The notes beneath the pieces were generated by a model. That model was given only the letters and a program-made list of their open reading frames with translations. It made no database searches and was not told where the DNA came from. Shown piece by piece: positions 11,541 to 22,303 of a stretch of 64,000 nucleotides of DNA. A program made the translations under genes and the position numbers. This DNA comes from Vespa crabro (Eukaryota > Arthropoda > Insecta > Hymenoptera > Vespidae), in the NCBI RefSeq assembly GCF_910589235.1, contig NC_060956.1:16678499-16742498 (forward strand). The letters run 5' to 3'. How positions within the stretch are numbered: the stretch's first letter is position 1; each line of letters opens with the position of its first letter.

Positions 11541-12275
11541 TACACAGATATATACATACGAAAGACTTTCATCGACTCGAAACTACCCTCAGTTCTTTAC
11601 AGTAGTCGTCTAGCAATTCTTTTTTCTTCATGTACACACTTGAATCGGCAGTTTTCCTAAACACGAGACTATTTCGCGAGACATAATCACCGATAATATT
11701 TGACGAATATACCCAGTTTCTTTATCCGGTCTAGACGACATTAAGCTGTCATAAAGCATAAACGTACATAAGTTTGCCGTTTCAAAATACAGTAAAATGG
11801 CCACGTTCCTCACGTTCGATTTACTCAATTCGAGGCACTCCTCTTTTGGCTGATATACAATACATTAGGGGGTGAAATGGATTAAGTGATTATTCTTTTT
11901 TCTCATCCTCTCTTTCTACTTTTTCTTTTTTCTTTTTTTTCTTTTTTTCTTTTTTTCTTTTTTTTTTTTTGTTGTTGTCGTAAACTTGTTCCTGCGCTCT
12001 AGAACGAAGAGTGTCCTTTTCCTGTTTCCTTATCGAGAGTCGTTGAATTATTTTTTCTTTTTCCTTGTTTCCCTTCCTTTCTTTTTTTCCTCATTCTTCC
12101 CTTTCATTTTTCTCGTTTACTGAAGAGTTCGTTTCGATGTCAGGCTAATTGGTTAAAAGATCGAATTCATTTTGTCGATCGAGTTATCGGAGTTATAAAT
12201 TTTTAAAGAGGAAAAAAGAAAAACAAATCGAACGTTCTCAAAGGGATATTCCAAGAATGATCCTTTTCTTTTTTC

Positions 12276-12311
<36 letters not shown>

Positions 12312-13763
12312 TTATTTCTATTTTTCATTTATTAAGGCATCATATTAATTCATAAAATTTTCTGAATAAACATCGATGAACCGTTATTGCAAGCTTTATG
12401 ATTGTTTCGCTTTCAACTTTTTCAAGTGCGATTGGAATATCTACATTATCAAAGGTAACTTTAGATAGGAGAAATCGGTACTCGAGTATTCGTTTCATTG
12501 ACGATAAAATTCAACGATCTGCAAACGTGAGCGTGATTCTACTAATGTTGTAATTCTATAACTGTTTACATTACTGATATCATTGTTAGTTACTTCTGCG
12601 TCATTATTTTCATTTGTTTTTCTTTCCTCTTTTTTGTTTCTTTTTCTTTTCGTTCTTTTTTGTTTTCTACTTTTTTTTTCTTTTTTTTTTTTTTCTTTTT
12701 TTTTTTTAACTACGATAGATCGTCGTAAAATAATCAAATTTGATATTAACTAACAGTAGGTACGATAAAATAATCGAAGGAAGATCATAAATTCAAAGTC
12801 AGTGAGATAGATAGTAAACACGTTGCCTTTTTCATCTTTTCGTTACTCATTTCTAATCGTATGTTAAGTACGCAGCAGCAGTATCGCTGTCATCGACCTC
12901 AGTTTTTTTCAACGAACGTACTCATATCCACAGCTAGAGATATGTTTTTTAAGGGTGGTCGGAATATTTCCGTCGAATAACAACGCGTGGGGTGTGCCAC
13001 GTGTAACGATCAACAAAAAAAAAAAAAGACCTACTACGGAAGAGTTCAATTTATGTTCTTATCGTCACGATCATTTGTGGACAAATTTTTACTGAAATAT
13101 TTTCAAGCGTCTTAAAGAACAAAAATAATACAAACAAAGACACAATTCAATATAATTCAACTTCGTAATACTTTTTGTTTCTTCATTACACATAATATAA
13201 GAAATGTATTTATATATAAAAGTAATTAGCTCAATGTCCAAGTTATGATCAATATATCGAAATGATCAACCTCGTTGGAACAATTATAACCAGACAGCTA
13301 TAACTCGTAATATTTCCTGTAATTCCGTTACATAATTCTCTAGATATATAATATGTGCGCGAGCGCGCATATGTTTATATATATATATATAACATCGATT
13401 GAATCTTACCTTAGCACAAGATTGATCATTATTAAGTAACAACGATCATTCACGTCGTTAAATAATAAGCGACACATCCCGATCAAGTAGACTCATTATT
13501 ATTATATATAGACAATTATAATATTATGCTGGATAGAATGTAATCATCGTATGATTTTCAAATAATTATTTGAAACGTTCAATCTTTTGTCATTTTTTGT
13601 CTTTTTTTTTTTTTTATATCTTGCATTCGCTACTCGTTCAAACACCTATGCATATATTTATTAATATAGCTGCGTAAATTATTATTCGATCGGAGGAGAT
13701 GATAATAAGGATAGATATAATTAGAATTTCGATGATTTTTAGAAGAATGTTTTTATAAAAAGC

Positions 13764-13819
13764 GAGGAGAGAGAGAGAGAGAGAGAGAGAGAAAGAAAGA
13801 GAGAGAAAGAGAGAGAGAA
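13764..13819. repeat. (GA)n microsatellite
   Basis: GA run with two AAAG interruptions. Confidence 0.95.
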
Positions 13820-15278
13820 TCAAGTTTTGTCGTATTTATTGGAAAAAAAAACAATTGATTTGATTTGATTTTATTTAATAGATTACGATTATAATCGGAT
13901 ACAAAGGATGACGTGAAAGATAAAGAAAAGAATAGGAAATTACCGTTAACGTTTAGTTGCAAAAATGTTGTCGTACTAGGTATGAGTGGGTGTTGCAACA
14001 TGATGTGTATATATATATATATATATGTACATATACGTGTGACACAGAACGGAATATACTGTTTAAATGATCCAGGAGAAACACGAGGAACTACATCGCG
14101 CGTAGCACCGTTACGTAACGTTCCGGTAGGGCGTGTTCCAGCTGATAAATTCCATAACGATCGGGGTATGCGATAACTACGATTTCAGATTGAGAATGTC
14201 GATTCGATTTTCTCGCAGAAAAATTTTAGAGAACGATGAGATAGAATTTAATTTATATACGATCGATTAAAATTAATTAGATGAATAGTCATACATTGTG
14301 TTTATTTTAAAAAATAACAAGGAAGGACATTTAGCCGTAAATTTCTTTTTTTTTTTTTTAACGATACATGTCGGCTGAAAGAAAAGTAATAACACGATAA
14401 CCATAGTGATGATTAATTATAAATTTCAATTATATTTTACTATCTTAGTCGGAACGTACTTATACGTAATTATCAATATTTGATTATAATTACATATTTA
14501 CATTTTTACGAGAACGAAGTGATGTTTTAAAAGTCATAAATTCGCGCGATATTTCATGTGGTTTTCCCGCGTGTATAATGTATTATCTTTCTATCTTTTT
14601 TTTTTTATATTGTAAAAAAAAAAGCTATCAGCGAAGGAATACATTGGAAATATTGGAAATCTTCGTAATAGAAGCGATTCGTTTATTATTTGTATCGTTT
14701 TGTTTTACGCTTGATCCAACTTCTAATCACATTTTTCACAACACTGCTGACCCGTAAAAATGATACTTCCGTGCGTCAAGGTTCGCACAGTTATCAGATA
14801 ACTTGGTTTGTACTTCGTAGGATAATGTTGACACGCAAGGTGATCTCTTAGCGAGACGCGACATTTCACGCGAAACACAACAATGAAATTGTCGATCTGT
14901 AATGCTCCGATATATGTAACTTCTATTTAATGTTATTTTTTTTACGATCGCACGTAACTACACAAAATGATTTTTATTATTTCACTTACTCGAACAACTT
15001 TCTCGAGGTCTTTCGACGAGTCGATTACTACAGGTATTGGATAACCACCACTAATAACATTACTATAATTAAATTAAAACCACTAATAATAATACTATAA
15101 TTAAAAGACGTTAAATAATTAAGTTAATTAAGTTAATACAGTATACAGATGACTGTTAATGGATGACAAATAGTGTGATCGATTGATCGTAGAAGAAAAT
15201 GATTATGCCCGCATAATGTGATCACAAAAGGGTAATGAAAGGCAACAAGCAACTCTTGAGAGACCTTCTAACTTATGC

Positions 15279-15299
15279 ATGCATGTATGTATGTATATA

Positions 15300-15335
<36 letters not shown>

Positions 15336-15369
15336 TGTATGTATGTATGTATGTATGTATGTATGTATG
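15279..15369. repeat. (ATGT)n microsatellite
   Basis: About 20 ATGT units with a short (TA)n insert near the start; gives a false poly-Met/Cys/Val/Tyr frame. Confidence 0.95.
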
Positions 15370-16329
15370 TCTCTGTGCTCATACGAGATCGTATTGAATT
15401 GAAAGAATTTGGTCGATTAATTTCAACGTATAGAAATAAGCGAAGCAGCAGAGCAGGGCCCTCCTGTCTTTGGTCAGAGTGAAAATAAAATTTTTTTCAT
15501 TTCCATTTAGCGCGTGTAAGCATGCGTAACAAGCGGCTATGCGAGCCAGGGCCCTGGCTGACCCACAAAAGGTGCTTTCAGGTCCCTGGAGTGAATGGAT
15601 CGTCCAATAATTCCATTGGTTCGAACGAAGTATACAAATACATAGACGAAAGTTTCGCGACGTTGAAAGAATTCGATCTGTCTGATAATAATAGTCTTTC
15701 TTTCTTTCTCTTTTTCTTACGTTGTAACGAAGAAATCATGTGAGTAGAAGGGTAGACACCTTTTAGTAACTTTGTCTGAGCTTCTCGGTTTCTAATTTAC
15801 GTTCTTTGCCAAGTCACCGATGTTACGGTATATTTCAGTTTATTTTTTCTTATATTTTCTTTTTTTTTTTTTTTTTTATGTCTGTGTCTATATCCACCTA
15901 CTATAAAGTTCTGATTATTTTCTTTGTATAGTTGACCGAATGATAATAATCGCTTACCAGATTCCGTTGACTTGACTCATAAAGTAGATTGTCGACTTCG
16001 CTATTTAATTTAGCGCGACAAATAACTTCGCCAATATATAATAATTTATGACATTCTCTGTTACCTAGCTTATGCTGAGACATATAAAGGTTCTTTCTAG
16101 TGGTGATTTGATCGTAGAGAATTGATCCTACTGTTGCCAGCGTCAGAAATGATTAGAATCATCGAAGCGATTGCTTTTCACTGTGATCGCTTTTTCTTTT
16201 TTTACGCGAGCATAAGATCTTTCTTTTTCTTTTTTCGTTTCTTTTTCCTTCTTTCGATTCGTCGATCGTTATTCGGTGTAAATTTATGCGTTAAATGGCG
16301 AATAATTATATGTAAATTTTTTTGTTTGA

Positions 16330-16345
16330 TTAACCTATTTGCATC
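16330..16345 (+). repeat. Left TTAA target duplication and inverted end of piggyBac
   Basis: TTAA (16330-16333) followed by CCTATTTGCATC (16334-16345), the exact complement of the right end. Confidence 0.95.
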
Positions 16346-16350
16346 CGTAA

Positions 16351-16532
16351 GCGGAATATTTCGCGCATGATGATTGTCTCCTATCATCGAGCGCGGAATA
16401 TTCCGCGAGCTGCGACTTTCTTTTATCACCGAGCGCGGAATATTCCGCGAGCCGCGACTTTTTTTTATCACCGAGCGCAGAACATTCCGCCAGCAATGAC
16501 TTTCTTTTATCACCGCCCGCGGAATATTCCGC
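16351..16532. repeat. Five-copy 42-bp palindrome array in piggyBac left end
   Basis: The palindrome GCGGAATATTCCGC, or a close variant, starts at 16351, 16393, 16435, 16477 and 16519, a constant 42-bp step. Copies at 16393, 16435 and 16519 are perfect 14-mers. The copy at 16351 has one mismatch, and the one at 16477 has two differences (GCAGAACATTCCGC). The linker (ATCACCGAGC before, then GAGC..GCGACTTTCTTTT) is also repeated in most units. Because 42 is a multiple of three, the array creates false repetitive reading frames on both strands. It may bind the transposase or a host protein (inference). Confidence 0.95.
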
Positions 16533-16757
16533 ATATGACACAGTTCACGTTTTGCTGTCAAACTGCGAGCATTTGAGCTATTTTCATTGGGTTCTTAACA
16601 AATTTTGCTTTCGTTAATTGTTGTGTAAATCTTTCTAACTGCCGTTAAGAGTAAGTAGTATCAATCTATATTCAAATTTAAAAAATAATCTAATTTTACT
16701 TTAATTAATTAACCTAACATTATTTTAAATAATTTAAAATAAAATTTAGTTGCCCCA

Positions 16758-18326
16758 ATGGATTCTGATTATTTTGACGATTCGGATTCAAGTGTAAAAA
16801 TAGGATATACTCGAAGTCGTCGTATCCATTGTATTTCATCAAGTGATGACAATGAAATCGATCAATGCGATAGTTTTTTAAATAGAGATTACGTATGGAA
16901 ACCACAAAATCATACGCCGATTGTACATGATTTTTCAGGCGTGAGCGGTATAACTGTAAATACACAAAATCTATCGAGAAGAGAAGTCTTTGAATTATTT
17001 TTTAATGAAGAATTAGTTAGAAAAATAATTTTGGAAACAAATAAATACGGAGCAATTAACGCAGATTTTGTACCAATTACAGACAGTGAACTAAAAGTAT
17101 TTATTGCTTTAAACATTTTAATGAGTTTAGTTCCTAAGCCCACTATTCAGAGTTATTGGACCAAAGATAAAAGTATAGAAACACCATATTTTAAGAATGT
17201 TATATCTCGTAATCGATTTTTCTCTATCGCTACAAATTTACATTTTTCCAGTAATGATATCTCCAACGATCCATTAATAAAAATTCAAGAAGTTTCTGAA
17301 ATAATACGAAAGAATTTCATTCGCATGTATATACCAAATAAAAATATATCAATTGATGAATCAATGATACAATGTAAAAGTCGCTTACATTATATTCAAT
17401 TTATGAGAATTAAACGAGCGAGATTGGGTATTAAGTTTTATAAACTTTATGATTCTAAAACGAGATATATACACAATTTTAAAATATACGTAGAAAAAGA
17501 TAAAATTAATATTGGATCTGCTAGCAGAAATGTTGTTATAAATTTGTTGAAAGAGAGTAGACTATTGTACAAAGGATATTGTTTATTTATTGATAATTGG
17601 TACAGTTCACCGACTTTATATCGAAAATTATATAATATGCAAATAAACGTATGTGGAATAGCGAGAATGAATGGGAAAGAAATGCCTCGAGAACTAAAAT
17701 TACTGCAATTAGAAAAGGGAGAAGCTGTTGTATTTTCTACAACAGATATGGCGGTCATAAAGTGGAAAAATAAAAAAGATGTTGTTTTATTAACAACTAT
17801 GCATAATCTAGATTTTGCCGAAACGGAAAAAACAAACCGATATACCGGACAAAAAATTTTAAAACCATCAGTAGTAATAGATTACAATAAGAATATGGGT
17901 AGAGTTGATGTTAGCGATCAAATGTTCAGTAAATTTCATACTATGCGAAGACGTAAAAAAGCTTATAAAAAAATATTTTTTTACTTTATAGACATGATGT
18001 TACTAAACAGTTACATAATTTTTAAAAATAATAAAAAAGATCGAGCCTTTCATGTTTATAAGCAAAGATTAGCCGAAGAAATTATTGAAAAATATTTAGC
18101 AAATGTAAGAATAAGAGAGTCATCATTTATCAATGATTCGTTAACGCGATATACTGGCCGACATTTTCCTATACGGATACCTCCAACATTAGCAAGAGGA
18201 AACAAAACATCAAAGCGTTGCGTTGTATGCTTGACTATGTTAGTTCGAAAAGAAACAGTTTTTAAATGCGATGTTTGCGATGTAGCATTATGTATCGATC
18301 ATTTTAAAAAATATCATGTTAAATAA
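16758..18326 (+). CDS. piggyBac transposase, full length (522 aa)
   Basis: Cut-and-paste DNA transposase (DDE_Tnp_1_7 type) that excises and inserts its element at TTAA in the nucleus. The first Met at 16758 gives an acidic, Ser/Asp-rich N-terminus (residues 1-40), typical of the family. The catalytic core keeps the three acidic positions: D200 in SIDES, D279 in LFIDNWYSS and D384 in GRVDVSDQM. The C-terminal cysteine-rich domain (residues 488-520) has the spacing C-x2-C-x12-C-x2-C-x4-C-x2-H-x4-H, expected for the zinc-binding end domain that recognises the transposon tips. There is no stop or frameshift, and length is close to the family's usual 500-600 aa. The frame sits between matching inverted ends, so it is likely the element's own enzyme. 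Whether it is active, or domesticated by the host, cannot be told from sequence alone. Confidence 0.96.
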   Translation: MDSDYFDDSDSSVKIGYTRSRRIHCISSSDDNEIDQCDSFLNRDYVWKPQNHTPIVHDFSGVSGITVNTQNLSRREVFELFFNEELVRKIILETNKYGAINADFVPITDSELKVFIALNILMSLVPKPTIQSYWTKDKSIETPYFKNVISRNRFFSIATNLHFSSNDISNDPLIKIQEVSEIIRKNFIRMYIPNKNISIDESMIQCKSRLHYIQFMRIKRARLGIKFYKLYDSKTRYIHNFKIYVEKDKINIGSASRNVVINLLKESRLLYKGYCLFIDNWYSSPTLYRKLYNMQINVCGIARMNGKEMPRELKLLQLEKGEAVVFSTTDMAVIKWKNKKDVVLLTTMHNLDFAETEKTNRYTGQKILKPSVVIDYNKNMGRVDVSDQMFSKFHTMRRRKKAYKKIFFYFIDMMLLNSYIIFKNNKKDRAFHVYKQRLAEEIIEKYLANVRIRESSFINDSLTRYTGRHFPIRIPPTLARGNKTSKRCVVCLTMLVRKETVFKCDVCDVALCIDHFKKYHVK

Positions 18327-18470
18327 ACTTTAACAATTATTCAAAAGTTATTTACTGCAAATGTTAACGAAAATAATAAAATTGCTGATATACGGCCGCA
18401 CGCGGTAATACGGGCCAACCGTCAGTTGAATGCCGCTGATGTCTAAATACAGAAACTTAAGTATAGTCAT

Positions 18471-18486
18471 GATGCAAATAGGTTAA
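18471..18486 (-). repeat. Right inverted end of piggyBac and TTAA duplication
   Basis: GATGCAAATAGG (18471-18482) followed by TTAA (18483-18486); mirrors the left end exactly. Confidence 0.95.
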
Positions 18487-19219
18487 CCATTGTTTATTTA
18501 TCTGGTTTTCTAATGATGGTGTATCGTGTATGTATTACAACATGTACATTATATTAAACATTATCTCGATCGTTCTTGTCATTTGTTAAACTTTATAACC
18601 TTTTGTATATGATATAACTACCAGTGTGTAAGTAAACAAATAATCACATAGCTCGAGTCACCTAAAAAAAATTCAATCCTACACGTTAAGACTGTAAAAC
18701 TTTTATCGTCGCTCAAAAGTATTGTTACATGAACAAGTGTTATCTTTCTTTTTTTTTCAAAGAATGAATGGCTCTTTATCATATACATACTATAACGAAT
18801 CCGTCAAAGAAAATTGAGATTTCGTTGAATTAGATAATTTCTCGTCTTTTACGTTTCGAAGTGTTTCTAAAAGAAAAAAAAAACTATTTAGATTATCGAT
18901 CGCCATAATTGACAATTAATAAAATTTAATAAAGTGTTAGATGAAATATTTTGTAGAATTGATTTATACTCGTAAGTAAATTAATGCTTATAACACATTA
19001 CGTTAGTTACGTTAAAAGTTGACAAAGCTGTTACTTTATGAATATCGAAGAAAAATGTCACTTATAACCCATAAAGATAAACGAAATGATTAGGAAAAAA
19101 ATAAGAAGTCGTTGAACGGTATCGGCATCATACACGACACAGAGTGAGTTCCCTAACGATAACTGTGCGAACCGTGTTGCGTTCGATTCTCTCTCGGTGA
19201 TTCGTTCTATGTCGCACTT

Positions 19220-19295
19220 TCTCTGTCTCTCTCTCTGTGTGTGTGTGTGTGTGTGTGTGTTGTGTGTAGTGTTTGTGTGTTGTGTTTGTGTGTGT
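19220..19295. repeat. (CT)n-(GT)n compound microsatellite
   Basis: CT run followed by a GT run and imperfect GTGTTTGTG repeats. Confidence 0.95.
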
Positions 19296-19529
19296 CTATA
19301 TGTCGATTTCTCGCGACGCACGGCCCGAGAAGCATAATGCCGTTAACACAAAATATGCAAGGAGAACGTACGCGGCAGATAATACGAGATTAGGATTTTA
19401 CGAGCGGCTCCGTGCAAAAGGCCACTTTCCACTCGCGTTTTTCTTACAGGTGAACACCCGTTGCGATAAATCCTTCCTATGGCCGTGTACGTACAACGTG
19501 CTCATGAGTTTGCGATAACCATTTGTAGA

Positions 19530-19530
19530 A

Positions 19531-19572
<42 letters not shown>
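19530..19572. repeat. (GA)n microsatellite
   Basis: GA run with one AAAG interruption near the start. Confidence 0.95.
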
Positions 19573-19575
<3 letters not shown>

Positions 19576-20049
19576 GTTAAGGGTTTTTCCTTATAAAAGT
19601 TTTTGTCTATCCTGATTTTTTTGTAATCTCTCTCTTCCTTTTTTTTTTTTTTTTGGAAATTCGACGTAAAACACTTTTTGCTATTTGATTTTTTGATTTT
19701 TCACAAATAACAATTTTTTACGTACTTTTGTATTATTATTACGCAATTCAACAAATTGAAACTTTTTTCCTGTATCTGGCTTGTAAATAGGTAAATTTAA
19801 TTATTTTTAGGATGCAGAATTCATTGGAAAAATTACATCACTTGAATACAGAGTAATAATAGAAAGAAAATAATACGATATTAGCAAATATTGATCATTT
19901 TAAATACAAACATAATACTCAGAAAACACTAATATTTGTTTTTTGTTTTTTTTTTTTTATTACGTAAAACAATCATATAAACTAACAAAAGCATTAAAAT
20001 AATCCATATGATGTTATAATATTTACAAAATTTAATGTCAATTTTCATA

Positions 20050-20640
20050 GGAAAAATGGAGTGACGAAACTTTTCTTTGTACGGTGTCTCATCAGTCTTC
20101 TTGAAAAGTCCATCATCGTAGGATTTCAATGTTCTTCGTAATAATATTCCATGGTAAGGTTATCTTGATAAAAGTGTCTACCCTGTTCGTCACTATTTTT
20201 TAAAAAAAGGTCAAAGTGCGAATATAAAAATTGAATTTTTATTGACCATTCTACACCGTATGTTCTTAGTAGTTGTCCGATAGATCATAGTCACTATAGA
20301 AATATATTTATTATTTCTTTTCTTGTTGCTCAAAAAGCCGTTAACAATGGCTTTGAAAGAGGATCAAACAGATAACTCGAGATTTGTGTGCTTGGCATCA
20401 AAGGTTGGATCTTTCAACAATATTCTGATTTGTGGCCCAATAAATTTATTTTCCTTTAGCTCTCTTTCATTTAACCTGAGAAACATTTTATGTCAAATGA
20501 TTAAAGGCCTGATCATTTTTATCAATAGCTTTTACAAAGTTCTTTATTAAGTCGAAATTTATATAAAGCAGAAGCAAAAGAGCTTTAATCATTTCAATCA
20601 ATGGAGTAAATTTTACATTTTCCTTTTCAGCAATGTATGA
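20050..20640 (-). pseudogene. Fragment of a repeated arthropod protein family of unknown function
   Basis: On the minus strand the following can be read, with shifts and stops: KFTPLIEMIKALLLLLYINF, then NFVKAIDKNDQAF (about 20500-20540), KDPTFDAK (about 20390), a Phe-rich FKAIVNGFLSNKK segment (about 20325-20360), IRCRM (about 20258), GRHFYQDNLTMEY (about 20150-20190) and a TDETPYKEK tail (about 20080). These blocks recall a protein family that I remember as present in many copies in arthropod genomes, with a GERFHQDI-type motif. I cannot name its function. It could be a transposon-borne gene or a multiplied host gene. Stops show this copy is dead. Confidence 0.55.
20211..20336 (-). repeat. 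Left arm of a 125-bp inverted repeat
   Basis: The reverse complement of this segment matches 20851-20974 at roughly 85-90% by eye, including AAATTGAATTTTTATTGACC and CCGTATGTTCTT. The arm lies inside the coding remnant, so the inverted copy is a partial duplicate of that gene. Confidence 0.85.
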
Positions 20641-20677
20641 TTTCTTCAAGGATCATTTCTTGATTTTATTATATACG

Positions 20678-20681
<4 letters not shown>

Positions 20682-20720
<39 letters not shown>
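20682..20720. repeat. (AT)n microsatellite
   Basis: About 19 TA units. Confidence 0.95.
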
Positions 20721-20723
<3 letters not shown>

Positions 20724-20850
20724 GTCATTATATATAAATTTATCATTATATCATTTATCACATATATGTATGAGTTAATCAGATTGGCTTTTGAAATAAA
20801 TTATTTTTTGGCCAACATAAAATGGCCAAAAACATTTTATTACTTAATAT

Positions 20851-20974
20851 TTTGAGCAAAAAGAAAAGAAATAATAAATATATTTTTAGAGTAACTATGA
20901 TCTATTAGAAAATTACAAGAACATACGGCGTAGAATGGTCAATAAAAATTCAATTTTTATACTCGCACCTTGAG
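20851..20974 (+). repeat. Right arm of the inverted repeat (partial reversed copy)
   Basis: Reversed copy of 20211-20336, ending abruptly after CTCGCACCTTGAG. The 514-bp loop between the arms includes an (AT)n run at 20682-20720. Confidence 0.85.
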
Positions 20975-22270
20975 TATTAAATAATGAAAATTAAAAACAT
21001 TTATTATTATGAATATAAAAAATGAAAACTCCATTAAGTTAAATTTAAATTGACATTTAAATTTAAAAAAATATTCAAAATGTGGAATTAATCGATTTTG
21101 CTAGTGAACGGCTCAATTATATTAGTAAATATTTTATTTAGAGTATAGAATAATTAATTTATGCAAATTGATGCAATTTATGAAACGATTTCGTAGCATA
21201 CAGTTGTAGCATATAATTTCGACACGTTATTACGAACAGACGACGATCCAGTTTCTCTGGCCAGCGAGTGCCGTTTCGCTAGAAGTACTGCTATCTATTT
21301 TTACCGTTCTGTGATAGTTAGGATGGCATTTTCTAAAAATATAAAGTCTAGGTAATTTATCGAGTGCTCAAGACGAACTCTATTCGTTTCCTTGTTACTC
21401 TTTCATTGTCGAATGATTCGCGGCCACTAATACTAGGGTCTAACATTAAATTATTATTGTCTTTGTATTATTCATTTAATTAATTTACAAATAGATGAAT
21501 CAAGATACTATTCACAGGAAAGAAATAAAACTGATATTCAAAATTGATTGTGAATAAGCCTAACGAGACAATCAGAATAAATTTATCGTCGTAAATAAAA
21601 AGAAAAAAATTGATTATTATAATTATCACTAAAAGGATTATATTTTTGTATTCAATTTTATTAAATGAAATTTAAAAGTTTGAATTTAATAGAAATATAT
21701 TATTATCTCTTCCTTTGAGTAACTCCCACGTGTGTTTGAGTTAAACTACTCGTAATATATAATAATTTATGAAAAAATAAAAAGAAAGATGAATAATAAA
21801 ACAAGATAGAAAGGTAGAAACGGGTATTGTCCTGAGGGTTTTTAAAGGCTACGTCGTTAGCATTTGCTATCGCGACAAGAAAATCGCATACACTTCGACA
21901 AAAGAAACCCGGAAAGAGCAGTGGCCTCTTAGAAGGGGCAGACTCCACGTGGCAATGACAGGAGTACCTGCTTGGCCAAGGTTGAGACAAGACGGGAAAG
22001 CGTCGTGGCTAAAATCTATCTATCCCTCGGAGTGATGCTGGATTGATGCCAAAGAAACTGGCAGACGTTAGTCATCCTACGGGAGCCAGAATTGTGGGAA
22101 GAAAATCGAACACCGAGGGAGAGAGAATCGACTTGGTTGTCTTCGTCAGCTTCCTCGTTGGTGGAGCGACCGTGCGGTTGGCTAATAAAAGACAAGGGTA
22201 ACGTAATTCCACCCGCACTCCAATAATAGTACCAACCGTGGTTGGTATGCTGGTCGCATACCCACTTTCT

Positions 22271-22303
22271 TATAACGGAGATGTGCGCACAGTTCTCATC
22301 AGT
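22271..22303 (+). promoter_or_regulatory. Candidate core promoter (TATA plus initiator)
   Basis: TATAAC begins at 22271 and an arthropod-type initiator TCAGT lies at 22299-22303, with its A at 22301. The TATA box is 30 bases upstream of that A, the canonical distance. A palindrome-like TACCAACC-GT-GGTTGGTA lies about 30 bases further upstream (22231-22248). No downstream exon could be identified, so this may be chance. Confidence 0.3.

Larger units (their letters stand above)
9881..16333. other. Long non-coding stretch (probable TRIT1 intron)
   Basis: No exon or mobile-element protein recognised on either strand. It holds poly-T/pyrimidine runs (11880-12100, 12270-12320, 12600-12710), several microsatellites listed separately, and an alternating purine-pyrimidine segment with GCGCGAGCGCGC (13353-13370). 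A short GC-richer part lies at 15440-15660. Reading frames here come from low-complexity sequence. Confidence 0.5.
16334..18482 (+). mobile_element. Apparently intact piggyBac transposon (2,149 bp)
   Basis: The element is bounded by TTAA at both ends (16330-16333 and 18483-18486), the target duplication specific to piggyBac. Its ends are perfect 12-bp inverted repeats, CCTATTTGCATC and GATGCAAATAGG. Inside are a five-copy palindrome array (16351-16532) and one uninterrupted transposase frame (16758-18326). An AATAAA overlaps the transposase stop codon (18322-18327). Intact ends, duplicated target and open frame suggest a recent insertion. It lies on the same strand as TRIT1 and probably inside one of its introns. 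Confidence 0.95.
18487..20049. other. Non-coding stretch, no gene recognised
   Basis: AT-rich, with (CT)n-(GT)n at 19220-19295, (GA)n at 19530-19572 and poly-T at 19637-19655. A GC-richer segment at 19300-19520 has no recognisable coding content. Confidence 0.5.

Noticed and set aside
10991..11572. 193-residue minus-strand frame with CVCVCV and RRRR runs
   Set aside because: Built from (TTC)n, (CA)n and (GA)n microsatellites.
16351..16532. CRISPR-like regular repeats
   Set aside because: Repeat and linker are both conserved, there are no unique spacers, and the DNA is eukaryotic; it is a transposon subterminal array.
16202..16561. Repetitive frames on both strands with 14-residue periodicity
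   Set aside because: Caused by the 42-bp palindrome array in the piggyBac left end; 42 is divisible by three so all frames stay open.
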